64,000 nucleotides of DNA, taken from positions 186,001 through 250,000 of the forward strand of contig NZ_JAZHPF010000001.1 in assembly GCF_036543075.1 (NCBI RefSeq), written 5' to 3'. Positions 47,185 to 64,000 of the stretch are shown here, one piece after another (position 1 is the stretch's first letter; the number at the start of each line of letters is the position of its first letter). This DNA is from Deinococcus sp. YIM 134068 (lineage in GTDB: Bacteria > Deinococcota > Deinococci > Deinococcales > Deinococcaceae). Under the pieces are notes generated by a model. The model made no database searches, was not told the DNA's origin, and saw only the letters and a list, made by a program, of their open reading frames with translations. Made by a program: the position numbers and the translations under genes.

Positions 47185-47937
47185 CTACACCGCAGGTCTC
47201 GGCTGACGCGCCGCCCGCACCAGACCCAGGACGACGAGGACGGCGGCGACGACGACTCCCAGAACAACTGTGCCGAGGTCCGGGCGGGCCGCATAGACGC
47301 CGTAGAAGGACCAGAGCAGCACCACGGCAAAGGCAGAGTCGCGGAAGCGCACGAGGAAGAACACGCCGAGGAGGGCGGCGATCAGCACGAGGAGCGCCGA
47401 CCATACGGGGCCGCTCAGCCCGGCGAGGCCGTCCGTCACGCCCCGGCTGACGAGGAAGGCCGTGACGTTGGCGATGGTCGCCACGCTGATCCACCCGAGG
47501 TAGAGGCTGGTGGGCAGGGCCAGCGTCAGTCCCTCGACCCCCTGCGGCTTCATCCCGCGCACGTGCAGATAGAGCCAGATCAGGCTTCCGAGCAGCGCGA
47601 GCATGATGACGACGCTCGTGCCGTAGTTCAGGCTCTGGAAGGCGAGCAGCCATGCCACGTTCAGCACGTTTACCAGCAGGAAGGGCCAGAACAGCCCGTC
47701 GAAGCGCGGCCCACGTTGCGCCGGGAGCGCCTGATACACGGCGAACACGAGCAGGCCGAGGAAGATCGGCCCCCACACCGCGAAGGTCAGCCCGGCGGGC
47801 GTGAAGGCGTTCGGCAGGCTGTCGCTGATCTCCTTGTTGGAGTTGCCGAACAGCGGCAGCGCGTTGCTGAGGTAGTTCATCACCAGCGTGAGGACGGTGG
47901 CCGCGAGCAGAGTGAGTTGGCGCGGAAGTCCGGTCAT
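47185..47937 (-). CDS. TspO/MBR-related membrane protein
   Basis: The 250-residue protein has about seven hydrophobic helices. The N-terminal part MNYLSNALPLFGNSNKEISDSLPNAFTPAGLTFAVWGPIFLGLLVFAVYQALP has the FxPAGxxFxVWGxIxLGLxxFAVYQ block seen in the larger TspO-like family found next to carotenoid or tryptophan-rich sensory proteins. SLYLGWISVATIANVTAFL is a second typical block. TspO proteins bind tetrapyrroles and sterols; the role of this long subfamily is unclear. Confidence 0.78.
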   Translation of the reverse strand: MTGLPRQLTLLAATVLTLVMNYLSNALPLFGNSNKEISDSLPNAFTPAGLTFAVWGPIFLGLLVFAVYQALPAQRGPRFDGLFWPFLLVNVLNVAWLLAFQSLNYGTSVVIMLALLGSLIWLYLHVRGMKPQGVEGLTLALPTSLYLGWISVATIANVTAFLVSRGVTDGLAGLSGPVWSALLVLIAALLGVFFLVRFRDSAFAVVLLWSFYGVYAARPDLGTVVLGVVVAAVLVVLGLVRAARQPRPAV

Positions 47938-47993
47938 GGCTCAGGGTAAAGGGGGGAGGGGTTAGGAGTTAGGGAGGGCATCCGCTTCCGCCT

Positions 47994-48770
47994 TCAGCGT
48001 CGCGTGATCTTCCGCAGTCCGACCGCCAGCACCGCCGAGGCGAGGGGCGCGAGCGAGCGCGTCTCCTGCGCGACGAGTCCGGCACCGAGGGTGCCCACGG
48101 CGAGGAGGCGGGCGAGGCGCACCCGCTCGGTGGGGACGAGGGCGGGGGCGCGGTCGCACTTGCTCCGCACGGCGTCCGGCCCGGACAGCACGCCCGGCAC
48201 CCCCAGCGCGGCGAGGACGAGGAGATCGGCGGCGACGCTCCGGCCCTGGCTCCGGCGCACCCTCGGCAGCAGGCCGGGCGCGGCCACGACCCCCGCCTCC
48301 CCCGGCGTGGAGCGGAAGGCGTCGGCACGCCCCGACGACACGCCGAGCGCCGCGCCCGGCAGCAGGGCCGCGACCCGCTCGCCCGTCAGCGCCGACAGTC
48401 CCGCCTGACCCGCGAGGGCGGCCACGTCGAGCGCCGTCGGGGCCTGCCCGACCGTCGCCGCCAGCACACGCAGGCCGCTCAGCACGGAAAAGCCCGCCAC
48501 TGGATTCGGCGTGCCCCCCACGAGCGCCACGAACGCCGCCACGGGCAGCGCCGCACCCGCCGCGTCGGGGTCGTCCGGGTCGAGTTCGCGCGCCGTCGCC
48601 CAGCCCAGAAAGGCCGCCGCCCCCACGCCAAGCGCCGACGCGGGGCGGTGCCCGGAGAGCCACGCGGCCACCGCGCTCACCACCGCACCGACGACGACAT
48701 AGCGGTTGGACGGGAACGAGAAATCCAGCGGTCGGCCCAGCGCCGAGGGTGGGAGCGTGGAGGTGGTCAT
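47994..48770 (-). CDS. Hypothetical membrane protein
   Basis: 258 residues, Ala/Val/Leu-rich, with hydrophobic stretches near 22-40 (RYVVVGAVVSAVAAWLSG), 70-90 and 195-210, and a basic C-terminus. No catalytic motif or family is recognised. Codon use and composition match the chromosome. It lies 57 bp upstream of the TspO-like gene on the same strand, so the two may be cotranscribed. Confidence 0.65.
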   Translation of the reverse strand: MTTSTLPPSALGRPLDFSFPSNRYVVVGAVVSAVAAWLSGHRPASALGVGAAAFLGWATARELDPDDPDAAGAALPVAAFVALVGGTPNPVAGFSVLSGLRVLAATVGQAPTALDVAALAGQAGLSALTGERVAALLPGAALGVSSGRADAFRSTPGEAGVVAAPGLLPRVRRSQGRSVAADLLVLAALGVPGVLSGPDAVRSKCDRAPALVPTERVRLARLLAVGTLGAGLVAQETRSLAPLASAVLAVGLRKITRR

Positions 48771-48937
48771 GGCCCACCGTATCCCTCGCCGGAGAGAGGT
48801 GGATGGCGGTTCAGGAAAGGCTCAAGGGTGGGGGCGTGAGGTGGACCTAGCCTCTGCTTTTCGGGCGTCGGTGAAAGGCTGGTGGGAGTTGTTCAATTCG
48901 GTTTCTGGGTTGCGGTGCTCGTTCACCTCTCCCAACT

Positions 48938-49120
48938 TCCTCCTCAAGACGCTTGATGTGAATCAGGAAATAAGCGTATTGGATGTGCTTTTTGCTCCCT
49001 CCCTCCTTGTGGGGGAGGGTTGGGGAGGGGGGTGACAAGCGGCGCTCGTCCTCCTGCCGGACAGCGAAAACGCCTCAACTCCCCGATTTGCAACTCACAT
49101 CAAGAGTTCGAGGGGGAGGG
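48938..49120 (+). repeat. MITE-like element, copy 2 (183 bp)
   Basis: Left end CTCAAGACGCTTGATGTGAA and right end (read inward) CTCGAACTCTTGATGTGAGT form the terminal inverted repeats. The interior repeats the order seen in copy 1: GGAAATAAGCGT, GTGCTTTTTGCTCCCTCCC, a G/T-rich loop, GGGTGACAAGCGGCGCTCGT, CCTCCTGCCGGACAG and a CCCCGATTTGCAA(C/T)TCACAT exit. Point differences are scattered, so the copies have diverged for some time. Confidence 0.82.
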
Positions 49121-49130
49121 GCTAAAAAAC

Positions 49131-49221
49131 TGACGTGCTCTTTTTCTCCCCCTCCCCTTACGGGTGACTCGGAGAGGTGCGCAGCAGAGGGCTGGGGGGA
49201 GGGGTGACAAGCACCGCTCGT
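49131..49221 (+). repeat. Partial, interrupted copy of the same repeat core
   Basis: TTTTTCTCCCCCTCCCCTTACGGG matches the left part of the core and GAGGGCTGGGGGGAGGGGTG and ACAAGCACCGCTCGTT the right part. About 22 extra bases (49164-49185) lie between them. It directly follows copy 2, so this spacer carries one full and one broken unit. Confidence 0.7.
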
Positions 49222-49257
49222 TCTGGCATCACAGGGGAGGCCGCGCCGCACTTCCCC

Positions 49258-50433
<1,176 letters not shown>

Positions 50434-50543
50434 GGGGGCATGGTAGCCGGAGCGCGCGGGCTGACCGCCACGTGATGTCGGGCCGCACGGTCCTCACGTG
50501 CGCTTCATGGCCGGGAGGGGGCGGGCGGGTAACGTGAGACGCT

Positions 50544-51065
50544 ATGAAGAATGTCCTGCTCTTCCTCACGGCTGCCGCCGTGTTGTCCGGTGCCGCCCTC
50601 GCCGCGCCTGTCAGGCTCCAGACCGTTCCCGTGACCGTGGAGCCGAACGCCCGGCTGCTGACCCTGAATGACGCGGGCATCGCCAAAGTCTTTCCCTCGG
50701 CGGCGGGCCGCCCGAACGCGGTGTTCCTCACGGAGGACCGCAAGGTGTCGGTCGCCCTGGAGTGGCGCGAGGGACGGCTCGCCCCCGCCGAGGTGCAGGG
50801 CCTGGTCAACCAGTTCCCCGCCGTCATCCGCTCGCAGGTGCCCAACGTCAAGTCGCTCAAGGCGGGCCTCGTGCAGATGGGCGGGACCTCGTGGGCGCAG
50901 TTCGTCTTCACCACGCCCGGCCAGGGCGACGACGTGCGCCGCGAGTTGCTCGTCACCAGCCTGCAAGGCCGCACCCTCGTTATGACCATCGCCGGGAAGG
51001 TCGGCGACTACAGCCGCAACGAGGCCATCATCCGCAATCTGGCGAACAGCGTCCGGCTGAACTGA
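50544..51065 (+). CDS. Exported hypothetical protein
   Basis: 173 residues. MKNVLLFLTAAAVLSGAALAAPV is a signal peptide with cleavage after ALA. The mature part is a mixed alpha/beta domain (VRLQTVPVTVEPNARLLTLNDAGIAKVFPSAAGRPNAVFLTEDRKVSVALEWREGRLAPAEVQGLVNQFPAVIRSQVPNVKSL...). It resembles small PsbP/DcrB-like periplasmic proteins that measure ligand or protein interaction, but no family can be named with confidence. Confidence 0.75.
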   Translation: MKNVLLFLTAAAVLSGAALAAPVRLQTVPVTVEPNARLLTLNDAGIAKVFPSAAGRPNAVFLTEDRKVSVALEWREGRLAPAEVQGLVNQFPAVIRSQVPNVKSLKAGLVQMGGTSWAQFVFTTPGQGDDVRRELLVTSLQGRTLVMTIAGKVGDYSRNEAIIRNLANSVRLN

Positions 51066-51372
51066 GGGGAAGGTCTGCGCCGAGGGCCGCGTTCCTGAAG
51101 GGGGCGCGGCCTTCGTGTCGGAGTGTGACCCGGTGTATTTAGAGGTCGTGCCCGCTCACGGCACCTGCTGTGGGAGACTCCCCCGCGACGAGGTGGCTCA
51201 ATCCTCCCTTCACCCTGTCCCCTCCACGTCCCCGCTGCCGAGACAAGTTGAGTAAAGTTGTCATCTTCCGAGTATCCTGTGGGGATGAGGCATCCGGCAT
51301 TGGGCAGGTCGTGTTCGCCCGAACCCTGCCCCGCTCGGCCCTGACTTCCCCTCCCCGACCCCTGGAGACCCC
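51066..51372 (+). other. Spacer and leader of the sulfur-assimilation operon
   Basis: The 307-bp region has no gene. It contains a small hairpin GGGAGACTCCC (51172-51182), an AT-richer promoter patch around 51242-51280, and a leader hairpin GGGCAGG...CCTGCCC (51302-51331), before an unremarkable ribosome site CTGGAGA. No known riboswitch was recognised. Confidence 0.55.
51248..51278 (+). promoter_or_regulatory. Putative promoter and operator of the sulfur operon
   Basis: TTGAGT and TATCCT are spaced 19 bp apart. A 21-bp dyad, GACAA-N11-TTGTC (51242-51262), covers the -35 region, where a regulator sensing sulfur status could bind. The transcription start would lie near 51285, leaving an 85-90-nt leader. 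Confidence 0.45.
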
Positions 51373-53470
<2,098 letters not shown>

Positions 53471-53474
<4 letters not shown>

Positions 53475-54247
53475 CGGCGTGGAGCGAACGCCCCGACGTG
53501 CGGACCCCCGAACAGGGCGGCGTGCCCCTCACCACCGAGCCGCGCGCCCCCCGCGAGGCTGCCGGACACGCCGACTCCTCCGCGCCCAACTTCACCCCCG
53601 ACACCAACCCGCTCGACGTGATCCGCTGGGCGCTGGACACCCACCCCGACCTCCTGATGCCGAGTGCGTTCAACCTCAACGGCGTCGTGCTGCTGGACCT
53701 CGCGGCGCGGGCGGGCTACCGGGGCGAGGTCGTGTTCGTGGACACGGGCTACCACTTCCCCGAGACGCTGGCGACGCGTGACCGTCTGGCCGCCCGCTAC
53801 CCGGAGATGACCTTCGTGACGCTGAACGCGGGGGCCGACCCGGAGGACGGGCGGACCCCGCCCGACCTGTATGCCTCGGACCCCGACGCCTGCTGTGCCG
53901 TGCGGAAAGTCGCACCGCTTCAGGCTTACCTGCGGGAGAAGGCCCCCTCCGCCCTCCTCAACGCCCGGAGCCGCGATCAGGCCGCGACCCGCGCCGACAT
54001 CCCCTTCGTGGAGACCGGGGCACGGGTCAAGATCAATCCCCTCGCCCACTGGACGCGCGAACGGCTGGAGGCGTATGCGGCGGAACACTGCCTCCCCGTC
54101 AACCCGCTGTACTACGACGGCTTCCTCTCGGTCGGCTGCTGGACCTGCACCCGCGCCGTCCGCCCCGGCGAGGACGCCCGCGCGGGCCGCTGGGCAGGCC
54201 AGGGCAAGACCGAGTGCGGGCTGTGGGCCGGGGAGAGCAAGCTGTAG
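53471..54247 (+). CDS. cysH: APS/PAPS reductase with 4Fe-4S cysteine motif
   Basis: 258 residues. [42 protein letters not shown] is the nucleotide-binding part. The cluster motif of APS-type reductases is present as CC in [14 protein letters not shown] and C-x2-C in [16 protein letters not shown], separated by about 85 residues. The catalytic cysteine lies in the C-terminal GKTECGLW. It reduces APS and/or PAPS to sulfite with thioredoxin. The first 45 residues are a non-conserved extension. Coupled to cysC by ATGA. Confidence 0.93.
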
Positions 54248-54316
54248 GCCTCTTCCCCTTTCGTCCGCCTCAAAAGTTGACCAAGTTCATCCACTGCTCG
54301 TTTGAAAGGCTCTCCC

Positions 54317-55495
<1,179 letters not shown>

Positions 55496-55573
55496 AGCAC
55501 TTCCACCCGACCGACGCGCCCCCCTCACCTGGGCTGTGTTCACTCCTTCCATCTCGCCCCCAAGGAGAACTGC

Positions 55574-56542
<969 letters not shown>

Positions 56543-56546
56543 GGCC

Positions 56547-57377
56547 ATGACGACGACCTCTCTGGATGCACCAGCCCCCGTCCGCCGTCCGTCGCGCTGG
56601 CGGACCCTGGGCTGGCAACTGCTGGGGCTGGCGGTGCTGCTCGCCGTGTGGTGGCTCGTCACCGACGTGCTGCGGCTGTACCCCCCCTATGTGTTCCCCA
56701 GCCCGCGCGCCGTCTGGACCGAGATCAGCTACGGGCTGTGGGGCAGCGGGCCGCAGGACGGACGCCTGCTCGCGGGCATAGGCAACAGCCTGCGCCGCGT
56801 TCTCGTCGGGTACTCCATCGCCGTGCTCCTCGGCGGCGTGGTCGGCCTGCTGATGGGCGCGTGGCGACCGCTCCGGGAGACGCTGGGCGCATACCTCACG
56901 GGCGTTCAGAGCGTGCCCTCCATCGCCTTCGTGCCCTTCGCCATCCTGTTCTTCGGGCTGAACGAGCGGGCGGTGCTGTTCGTGGTCATCCTAGAAGGCT
57001 TCATCCCGGTCGCGCTCGCCGTGTCCGGGGCGCTGATGAACGTGCCCCCGGCGCTGCGGGTGGCGGGGCGGACCCTGGGGGCGGGCGGCCTCGCCCTGAC
57101 GACGGGCGTGCTGCTGCCGAGTGCGGTGCCCTCCATCCTGACGGGCCTGCGGACCGCGTGGAGTTTCTCGTGGCGGGCGCTCGTGGGGGCCGAACTGCTC
57201 GTGAGCGCGAGCGCCAGCCTCGGGGCGCAACTGGAGATCGGGCGCAACACGGCGAACATCGCCCTCGTGATCGCCACCATCCTCACCATCGGCGTGATCG
57301 GCGGCCTGTTCGACACCCTGCTGCGCGCCCTGGAGACGCGGGTGCGCCGCGACTACGGCCTGGAGGTGACACAATGA
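56547..57377 (+). CDS. NitT/TauT-type ABC transporter permease (SsuC-like)
   Basis: 276 residues with about six membrane helices. [77 protein letters not shown] and the coupling loop [51 protein letters not shown] are typical of SsuC/TauC. It lies four bases after the binding protein and overlaps the ATPase gene by ATGA. Confidence 0.93.
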   Translation: MTTTSLDAPAPVRRPSRWRTLGWQLLGLAVLLAVWWLVTDVLRLYPPYVFPSPRAVWTEISYGLWGSGPQDGRLLAGIGNSLRRVLVGYSIAVLLGGVVGLLMGAWRPLRETLGAYLTGVQSVPSIAFVPFAILFFGLNERAVLFVVILEGFIPVALAVSGALMNVPPALRVAGRTLGAGGLALTTGVLLPSAVPSILTGLRTAWSFSWRALVGAELLVSASASLGAQLEIGRNTANIALVIATILTIGVIGGLFDTLLRALETRVRRDYGLEVTQ

Positions 57378-58147
57378 CGGCCACGATGGACCGCCCCGCC
57401 CCCGCCGCCACCACCGCCCCGCAGGGGGTGAGCCTGACACTGGACGGGGTGACGTACCGCTACGGGCGCACCGCTCAGAGCGGAGGAGGCCAGACCGCCA
57501 GCCGCGCCGGACTCGGGCCGCTGAGCCTCCACGTCGCGCCGGGCGAGTTCCTGTGCGTGGTCGGGCCGTCGGGCAGCGGCAAGAGTACCCTGCTCTCCCT
57601 GCTGGCGGGCTTCCTGCGGCCCCAGGTGGGCCAGATTCGCCTCGGCGACACGCCCGTCACCGGCCCCGACCCCCGGCTGACGCTCGTGCAGCAGGAACCC
57701 GCCCTCTTCCCGTGGCGCACGGTGGCGGGCAACGTCTCCTTCGGGCTGGAGCGGCGGCGCTTTCCCCGTTCCCAGCGGGACGTGCGGGTGCAGGAGACGC
57801 TGCGCCTCGTCGGGCTGGAGGGGTACGGCCCCCGGCGGGTCCACCAGCTCTCCGGCGGGCAGCGCCAGCGGGTCAGCCTCGCCCGCGCGCTCGCCGTGCA
57901 GCCGAGCCTGCTGCTGCTGGACGAACCCTTCAGCGCCCTCGACGACCGCACCCGCACCGTCCTCGCCGACGAGCTGCTGTCGATCTGGTGGGCGAGGAAG
58001 GTCACGGTCGTCTTCGTCACGCACAATCTGGAGGAGGCGCTGGCACTGGGTCAGCGCGTGGTCGCCCTGCGCGGCGGCGAGGTGGCGCTGGACGCTCCGG
58101 CGCGGGAATTGAACGTGGCGAAGTTGCGGGGAATGCTGGAGGGGTAG
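57374..58147 (+). CDS. NitT/TauT-type ABC transporter ATPase (SsuB-like)
   Basis: 257 residues: Walker [23 protein letters not shown] near 65, Q-loop [25 protein letters not shown], signature [22 protein letters not shown] and Walker [17 protein letters not shown], then [24 protein letters not shown]. An N-terminal stretch of about 20 residues is low complexity, and 10 residues of [12 protein letters not shown] are inserted before the LGPLSLHV strand. It is the last gene of the operon and is followed by a strong terminator. Confidence 0.94.
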   Translation: MTATMDRPAPAATTAPQGVSLTLDGVTYRYGRTAQSGGGQTASRAGLGPLSLHVAPGEFLCVVGPSGSGKSTLLSLLAGFLRPQVGQIRLGDTPVTGPDPRLTLVQQEPALFPWRTVAGNVSFGLERRRFPRSQRDVRVQETLRLVGLEGYGPRRVHQLSGGQRQRVSLARALAVQPSLLLLDEPFSALDDRTRTVLADELLSIWWARKVTVVFVTHNLEEALALGQRVVALRGGEVALDAPARELNVAKLRGMLEG

Positions 58148-58160
58148 CGCCGAAGAAAGG

Positions 58161-58198
58161 AGCAGGAGCCGAAGCGCAAAGCCTCGGCTCCTGCTTTT
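58161..58198 (+). terminator. Terminator of the sulfur operon
   Basis: AGCAGGAGCCGA and TCGGCTCCTGCT form a perfect 12-bp stem with an 11-nt loop, followed by TTTTGC. It can also act on the convergent HigBA transcript that ends at 58206. Confidence 0.85.
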
Positions 58199-58205
58199 GC
58201 ATGAG

Positions 58206-58625
58206 TTACAGGAACACGCCGGGGTCCACCTCGAAATACCGCCCCAAAATCCGCGCGTGTTCGGCGGTAAAGGGGCGCTTGCGGTTCAGAAGACGGCTGA
58301 TAATTCCCTGGCTGATGCCCGTTCCGGCGGCGACCTGGCTTTGGGTCAACTCGCGCCCATCCATGTAGAAGGCGAGCATGGCCGCACCGTCCGCCTCCGG
58401 CAGAGGATAATGACGCTCCTCGTAAGTAGCGATGCGCTCGATCATCAACGTCATCAGACTGGCGAGGGGATGAGCCGGGTCCTCACCTACAGCGTGCCAA
58501 ACGGGTTCGAGCAGTCCCAGCGCGCGGGCGTGTTGCTCGTCGTTCTCGATGGGCGTGATGGCGTCGTGGGCCAACGCCTCCACCTGCGACCAAGCGGCCT
58601 GAAGTTCGGCGAGTTCAGCGGTCAC
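58206..58625 (-). CDS. higA: HigA-type XRE antitoxin
   Basis: 139 residues from a GTG immediately after the HigB stop. The C-terminal helix-turn-helix is MDGRELTQSQVAAGTGISQGIISRLLNRKRPFTAEHARILGRYFEVDPGVFL. The long N-terminal half (HARALGLLEPVWHAVGEDPAHPLASLMTLMIERIATYEERHYPLPEADGAAMLAFYM) matches the HigA group that pairs with HigB of the MNVISK type. The toxin gene precedes the antitoxin, the usual Hig order. Confidence 0.88.
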   Translation of the reverse strand: MTAELAELQAAWSQVEALAHDAITPIENDEQHARALGLLEPVWHAVGEDPAHPLASLMTLMIERIATYEERHYPLPEADGAAMLAFYMDGRELTQSQVAAGTGISQGIISRLLNRKRPFTAEHARILGRYFEVDPGVFL

Positions 58626-58907
58626 TTACGGCCTCCAATCGTCGTACTGCCGGTGGGTGAGGACGTGTTTGATCCAGAAGGTCCTGCTCTGGAATCTGGC
58701 CGTCACGATCAGGCGGTACTTGTTGCCCCCGATGTCGAAGACCATCTGCCCCTCCACCCAGTCCACACTGCCGAAGTCGGCTCGGACCTCGGCAAAGTTC
58801 GCATACTCGGCCCGGCGAACGTGCTTGTACCAGGCGGAGAGAGGCTCTTGCGCCTCCGGGTGAACCGTCCAGAACGCCACGAGCGCGAGCTTGCTGATGA
58901 CATTCAT
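58626..58907 (-). CDS. higB: HigB-type mRNA interferase toxin
   Basis: The 93-residue protein MNVISKLALVAFWTVHPEAQEPLSAWYKHVRRAEYANFAEVRADFGSVDWVEGQMVFDIGGNKYRLIVTARFQSRTFWIKHVLTHRQYDDWRP is a typical HigB (RelE superfamily) with the YRL-V and HVLTHRQYD motifs. These toxins cut mRNA in the ribosome A site. The gene is preceded by an AT-rich patch (58911-58935) that probably contains the autoregulated promoter. Confidence 0.92.
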   Translation of the reverse strand: MNVISKLALVAFWTVHPEAQEPLSAWYKHVRRAEYANFAEVRADFGSVDWVEGQMVFDIGGNKYRLIVTARFQSRTFWIKHVLTHRQYDDWRP

Positions 58908-59022
58908 GCCTTACAGAAAATATGTCACGTTGGAATAAAAACATCAATACCTACTCGGCCATTCTTCCCAAGAAGCGGCGGGCCGAGAACCCTTCCCCAG
59001 CCCGCCGCCCTCCCTTTCTCCC

Positions 59023-60291
<1,269 letters not shown>

Positions 60292-60474
60292 GGTGAAGAC
60301 CTCCTGTTGGAAGTCAGTGTAGGGGTTGGGGGTTAGGGGAAAGGAAGGGGTGTCCAGCCGGGCGGGTCGGCAGGGCTGGAACTGGAAGCCCTGGCCCCTG
60401 CTGGCGGCTGGAAGCTGGCCGCTGGCCGCCCCACGTTACGGAACATTTTGCCCCTATGCCTCGTAATAGAAGAC

Positions 60475-60885
60475 GTGAGCAAGTCCTTCCATCTGCCGCT
60501 CCTCGCGGCGCTGCCCGCCCTGCTCGTCGCCTGTGGGGACGACGACCTCGACCTCGACAGCTACAAGCGCACGAAGTACACCTCCTACCAGCAGTGCCGC
60601 CTGGCGAACCAGGAGGCCATCCAGCGCGGCCTGCGAAACCCCTGCCAGAAGACGAGCGGCGGTTTCTACGGGCCGTACCTCCTGCTCGCCTCGGGCCTGA
60701 CGCGCTATGTGGGCTACACGGCGGCGGGGCGCGTGGCCTCCACCGGCCTGACCTACAACACCCGCACGGGCAAGGCGACCTCCTTCAAGGCACCGGGCGT
60801 CGCTCGCGGCGGCCTCACGAGCACGGGGCGCGCGGGCAGCTCGTCTGGTGTGAGCAGCTCACCCAGCGGAAGCTACGGCGGCTGA
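60475..60885 (+). CDS. Small lipoprotein, YgiB-like
   Basis: 136 residues from the GTG at 60475. MSKSFHLPLLAALPALLVACGDDD is a lipoprotein signal. The mature part DLDLDSYKRTKYTSYQQCRLANQEAIQRGLRNPCQKTSGGFYGPYLLLASGLTRYVGYTAAGRVASTGLTYN ends in a Ser/Gly-rich tail. The conserved cysteines and the GFYGPY segment, plus the following glutathionylspermidine-synthase-like gene, recall the E. coli YgiB-YgiC pair. Function unknown. The stop shares a base with the next ATG (TGATG). Confidence 0.75.
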   Translation: MSKSFHLPLLAALPALLVACGDDDLDLDSYKRTKYTSYQQCRLANQEAIQRGLRNPCQKTSGGFYGPYLLLASGLTRYVGYTAAGRVASTGLTYNTRTGKATSFKAPGVARGGLTSTGRAGSSSGVSSSPSGSYGG

Positions 60886-62051
60886 TGCGGCGTCTCTCCC
60901 TCCCGCCCCGCCCGAACTGGGAGGAGCGGCTGCGCGAGGTCGGCTTCACGTGGTACGCGCCCACCCCCACACATCCCGTCCCCTACTGGGGCGAGGACGC
61001 CTGCTACGCCTTCACGCCCACGCAGATTGAGGGCCTGAAACGCGACGCGCAGGACCTCACGAACATGGTGCTCGAGGCGACCGGGGCGGCCATCGAGGGC
61101 GGGCGGATGAGGGAGCTGGGCATCCCCACCTTCCTGCACGACGCGGTACGCGCCTCCTGGGACCGGGACGACCCGACCGTGTATATGCGGCTGGACCTCG
61201 CCTACGACGGCTCCGGGCACGCCCGCTTGCTGGAGGTGAACGCGCAGACGCCCACCTCTCTCATCGAGGCGGCGGTGAGTCAGTGGCAGTGGCTGGAGGA
61301 CCGTCTGGCGGCTGGGGAAGTGGCCGCAGGAACCTCCCAGTGGAACACGATCCACGAGGGCTTGAGCGAGCAGTGGGCTTACCTCGCGCGGGAACGGGGC
61401 GTGACGCAGGCGCACTTTTCCTCGGCGCGGGAGGTGGAGGACATCGCCACCGTCACCTACCTGCGCGACCTCGCGGGGGCGGCGGGCGTGAGCGGGTCCT
61501 TCCTCGCGGCGGACGAGGTGGGGACCAGCCCGGACCAGCGGTTCCTCCTCGACACGTGGACGCTGCCTATCCGCCACCTGATGTGGCTGTGGCCCTTCGA
61601 GTACGCGTGGGAGTCACGGGACGCGGCCTTCCTGTCGAACACCGAGACGCGCTTCATCGAGCCGCTGTGGAAGGCGGCGACGGGCAGCAAGGGCCTCCTC
61701 GCCCACCTGCACGAGCGATACCCGGACAGCGGGTTGGTGCTTCCGGCGACGCTGACGCCGGGGAGCCTCGGTGAGAACGTCGTCCGCAAGCCGCTCTACT
61801 CGCGCGAGGGGCAGAACGTCACGTTGCCGGGACAGACGCAGACGGCGGGCGTGTACGGCGACCTGCCTGTGGTCGAGCAGGCCTACGCGGAGTTGCCGAC
61901 CTTCGAGGCGGAGGACGGGCCGCGCTACCCGGTCCTCGGCGTGTGGGTGGCGGGCGACGAGGTGTGCGGGCTGGGCATCCGCGAGGGCCGCAGCCGCGTG
62001 ACGGACAACCGGGCGACCTTCGCGCCGCATGTAATTCTGCCTGTCCAGTAG
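60885..62051 (+). CDS. Glutathionylspermidine synthase-like ATP-grasp protein (YgiC-like)
   Basis: 388 residues. Typical blocks are [50 protein letters not shown], the ATP-grasp region [62 protein letters not shown], and [21 protein letters not shown] near the C-terminus. Only the synthetase domain is present; the amidase of full glutathionylspermidine synthases is absent. YgiC-type proteins probably ligate an amine to a peptide or other acid, with an unknown product. Translationally coupled to the lipoprotein. Confidence 0.87.
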   Translation: MRRLSLPPRPNWEERLREVGFTWYAPTPTHPVPYWGEDACYAFTPTQIEGLKRDAQDLTNMVLEATGAAIEGGRMRELGIPTFLHDAVRASWDRDDPTVYMRLDLAYDGSGHARLLEVNAQTPTSLIEAAVSQWQWLEDRLAAGEVAAGTSQWNTIHEGLSEQWAYLARERGVTQAHFSSAREVEDIATVTYLRDLAGAAGVSGSFLAADEVGTSPDQRFLLDTWTLPIRHLMWLWPFEYAWESRDAAFLSNTETRFIEPLWKAATGSKGLLAHLHERYPDSGLVLPATLTPGSLGENVVRKPLYSREGQNVTLPGQTQTAGVYGDLPVVEQAYAELPTFEAEDGPRYPVLGVWVAGDEVCGLGIREGRSRVTDNRATFAPHVILPVQ

Positions 62052-62061
62052 AAACCTATGT

Positions 62062-62268
62062 TCACTCCCCGCCCGGATGCCGCTCCTCTGGCACGCTCAG
62101 GCGGGACTTATCCACGCTTTCGGTCGCGGGCGTGCCCTCCACCGTCTCCCGCGCCAGCTCCCGCATCTCCCGGCTCGCCGCCTCGGAGACCTCGGGCGTC
62201 CAGCGTCCGTGCTTGGTCGGGGTGCCTTCCTCGGATGAAGGGTCGGCCTCTTGCTTCTTCTCGGTCAT
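62062..62268 (-). CDS. Small charged hypothetical protein
   Basis: The 68-residue protein [45 protein letters not shown]... is acidic and hydrophilic, with one likely helix (about 25-45). Composition suggests a disordered small protein rather than random open frame, and it has the same strand as the ATPase gene upstream. Evidence is limited to codon use and start context. Confidence 0.45.
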   Translation of the reverse strand: MTEKKQEADPSSEEGTPTKHGRWTPEVSEAASREMRELARETVEGTPATESVDKSRLSVPEERHPGGE

Positions 62269-62357
62269 AGAACACCTCGGCGCTTATTTGACTTGCTCGG
62301 GAGTCAGGAGGGACGAGAACGCCTGCGGAGAAACTTCAGCCTTCCGCCCTCTCTGTC

Positions 62358-64000
<1,643 letters not shown>

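Overview
The window is GC-rich chromosomal DNA from a Deinococcus species. The strongest evidence is a ddrB gene (the Deinococcus-specific single-strand annealing protein) preceded by a 17-bp radiation/desiccation response motif. Many genes also have a TAnnnT -10 box only 6-7 nt before the start codon, the leaderless layout known to be common in Deinococcus. Nearly all sequence is coding, and most genes are housekeeping or metabolic. Gene assignments rest on reading the translated proteins and motifs; no database search was run.

Layout. 1-5600: a VWA-domain protein (cut by the left edge), a DMT exporter, arginase, an acetyltransferase, a metallophosphoesterase, an orphan tRNA 3' end and a MazG-like hydrolase. 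5600-13650: ddrB with its operator, a divergent AT-richer predicted nuclease, a thioesterase, KptA, VapBC, a sirtuin, three small lineage-type genes, a CAP-domain lipoprotein, FtsY and a P-loop kinase. 13700-21200: a ring-cleaving dioxygenase, then fadA and fadB separated by a HicAB-like cassette, a quinone reductase and an IclR regulator. 21300-27900: a polar amino-acid ABC transporter, carbonic anhydrase, CsaA, the SRP RNA, tRNA-Leu(GAG), rpsO, and a LexA/CI-like S24 regulator divergent from a small holin-like membrane protein. 28000-36500: a trypsin-like PDZ protease, a small lipoprotein, rsmD-coaD, metK, a subtilisin-like lipoprotein and a complete IS4-family element with a perfect 9-bp target duplication. 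37000-44500: a livFGMHK branched-chain amino-acid importer, an acyl-CoA dehydrogenase and an MFS transporter. 44500-49250: two copies of a 183-184-bp element with terminal inverted repeats, flanking a FemX-type ligase, a parvulin isomerase and two membrane proteins. 49250-58200: argJ, a small exported protein and an assimilatory sulfur locus (sulfite reductase, cysC, cysH, sat, and a NitT/TauT-type ABC transporter). 58200-64000: HigBA, a LysJ-type aminotransferase, a YgiB/YgiC-like pair and a HerA-like ATPase cut by the right edge.

Functional themes. Fatty-acid oxidation (fadB, fadA, acyl-CoA dehydrogenase, quinone reductase) and branched-chain amino-acid uptake would feed acyl-CoA catabolism. 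The sulfur locus runs from import through APS/PAPS to sulfide. Three toxin-antitoxin pairs, one IS and several short repeat families mark the accessory component.

I did not find a large, clearly new multi-gene system. The best leads are the AT-rich solo nuclease beside ddrB, the HicAB plus third-gene cassette placed inside the fad operon, the MITE-like element family, the S24/holin-like divergent pair, and the sulfur locus with a sulfonate-type importer but no desulfonating enzyme.
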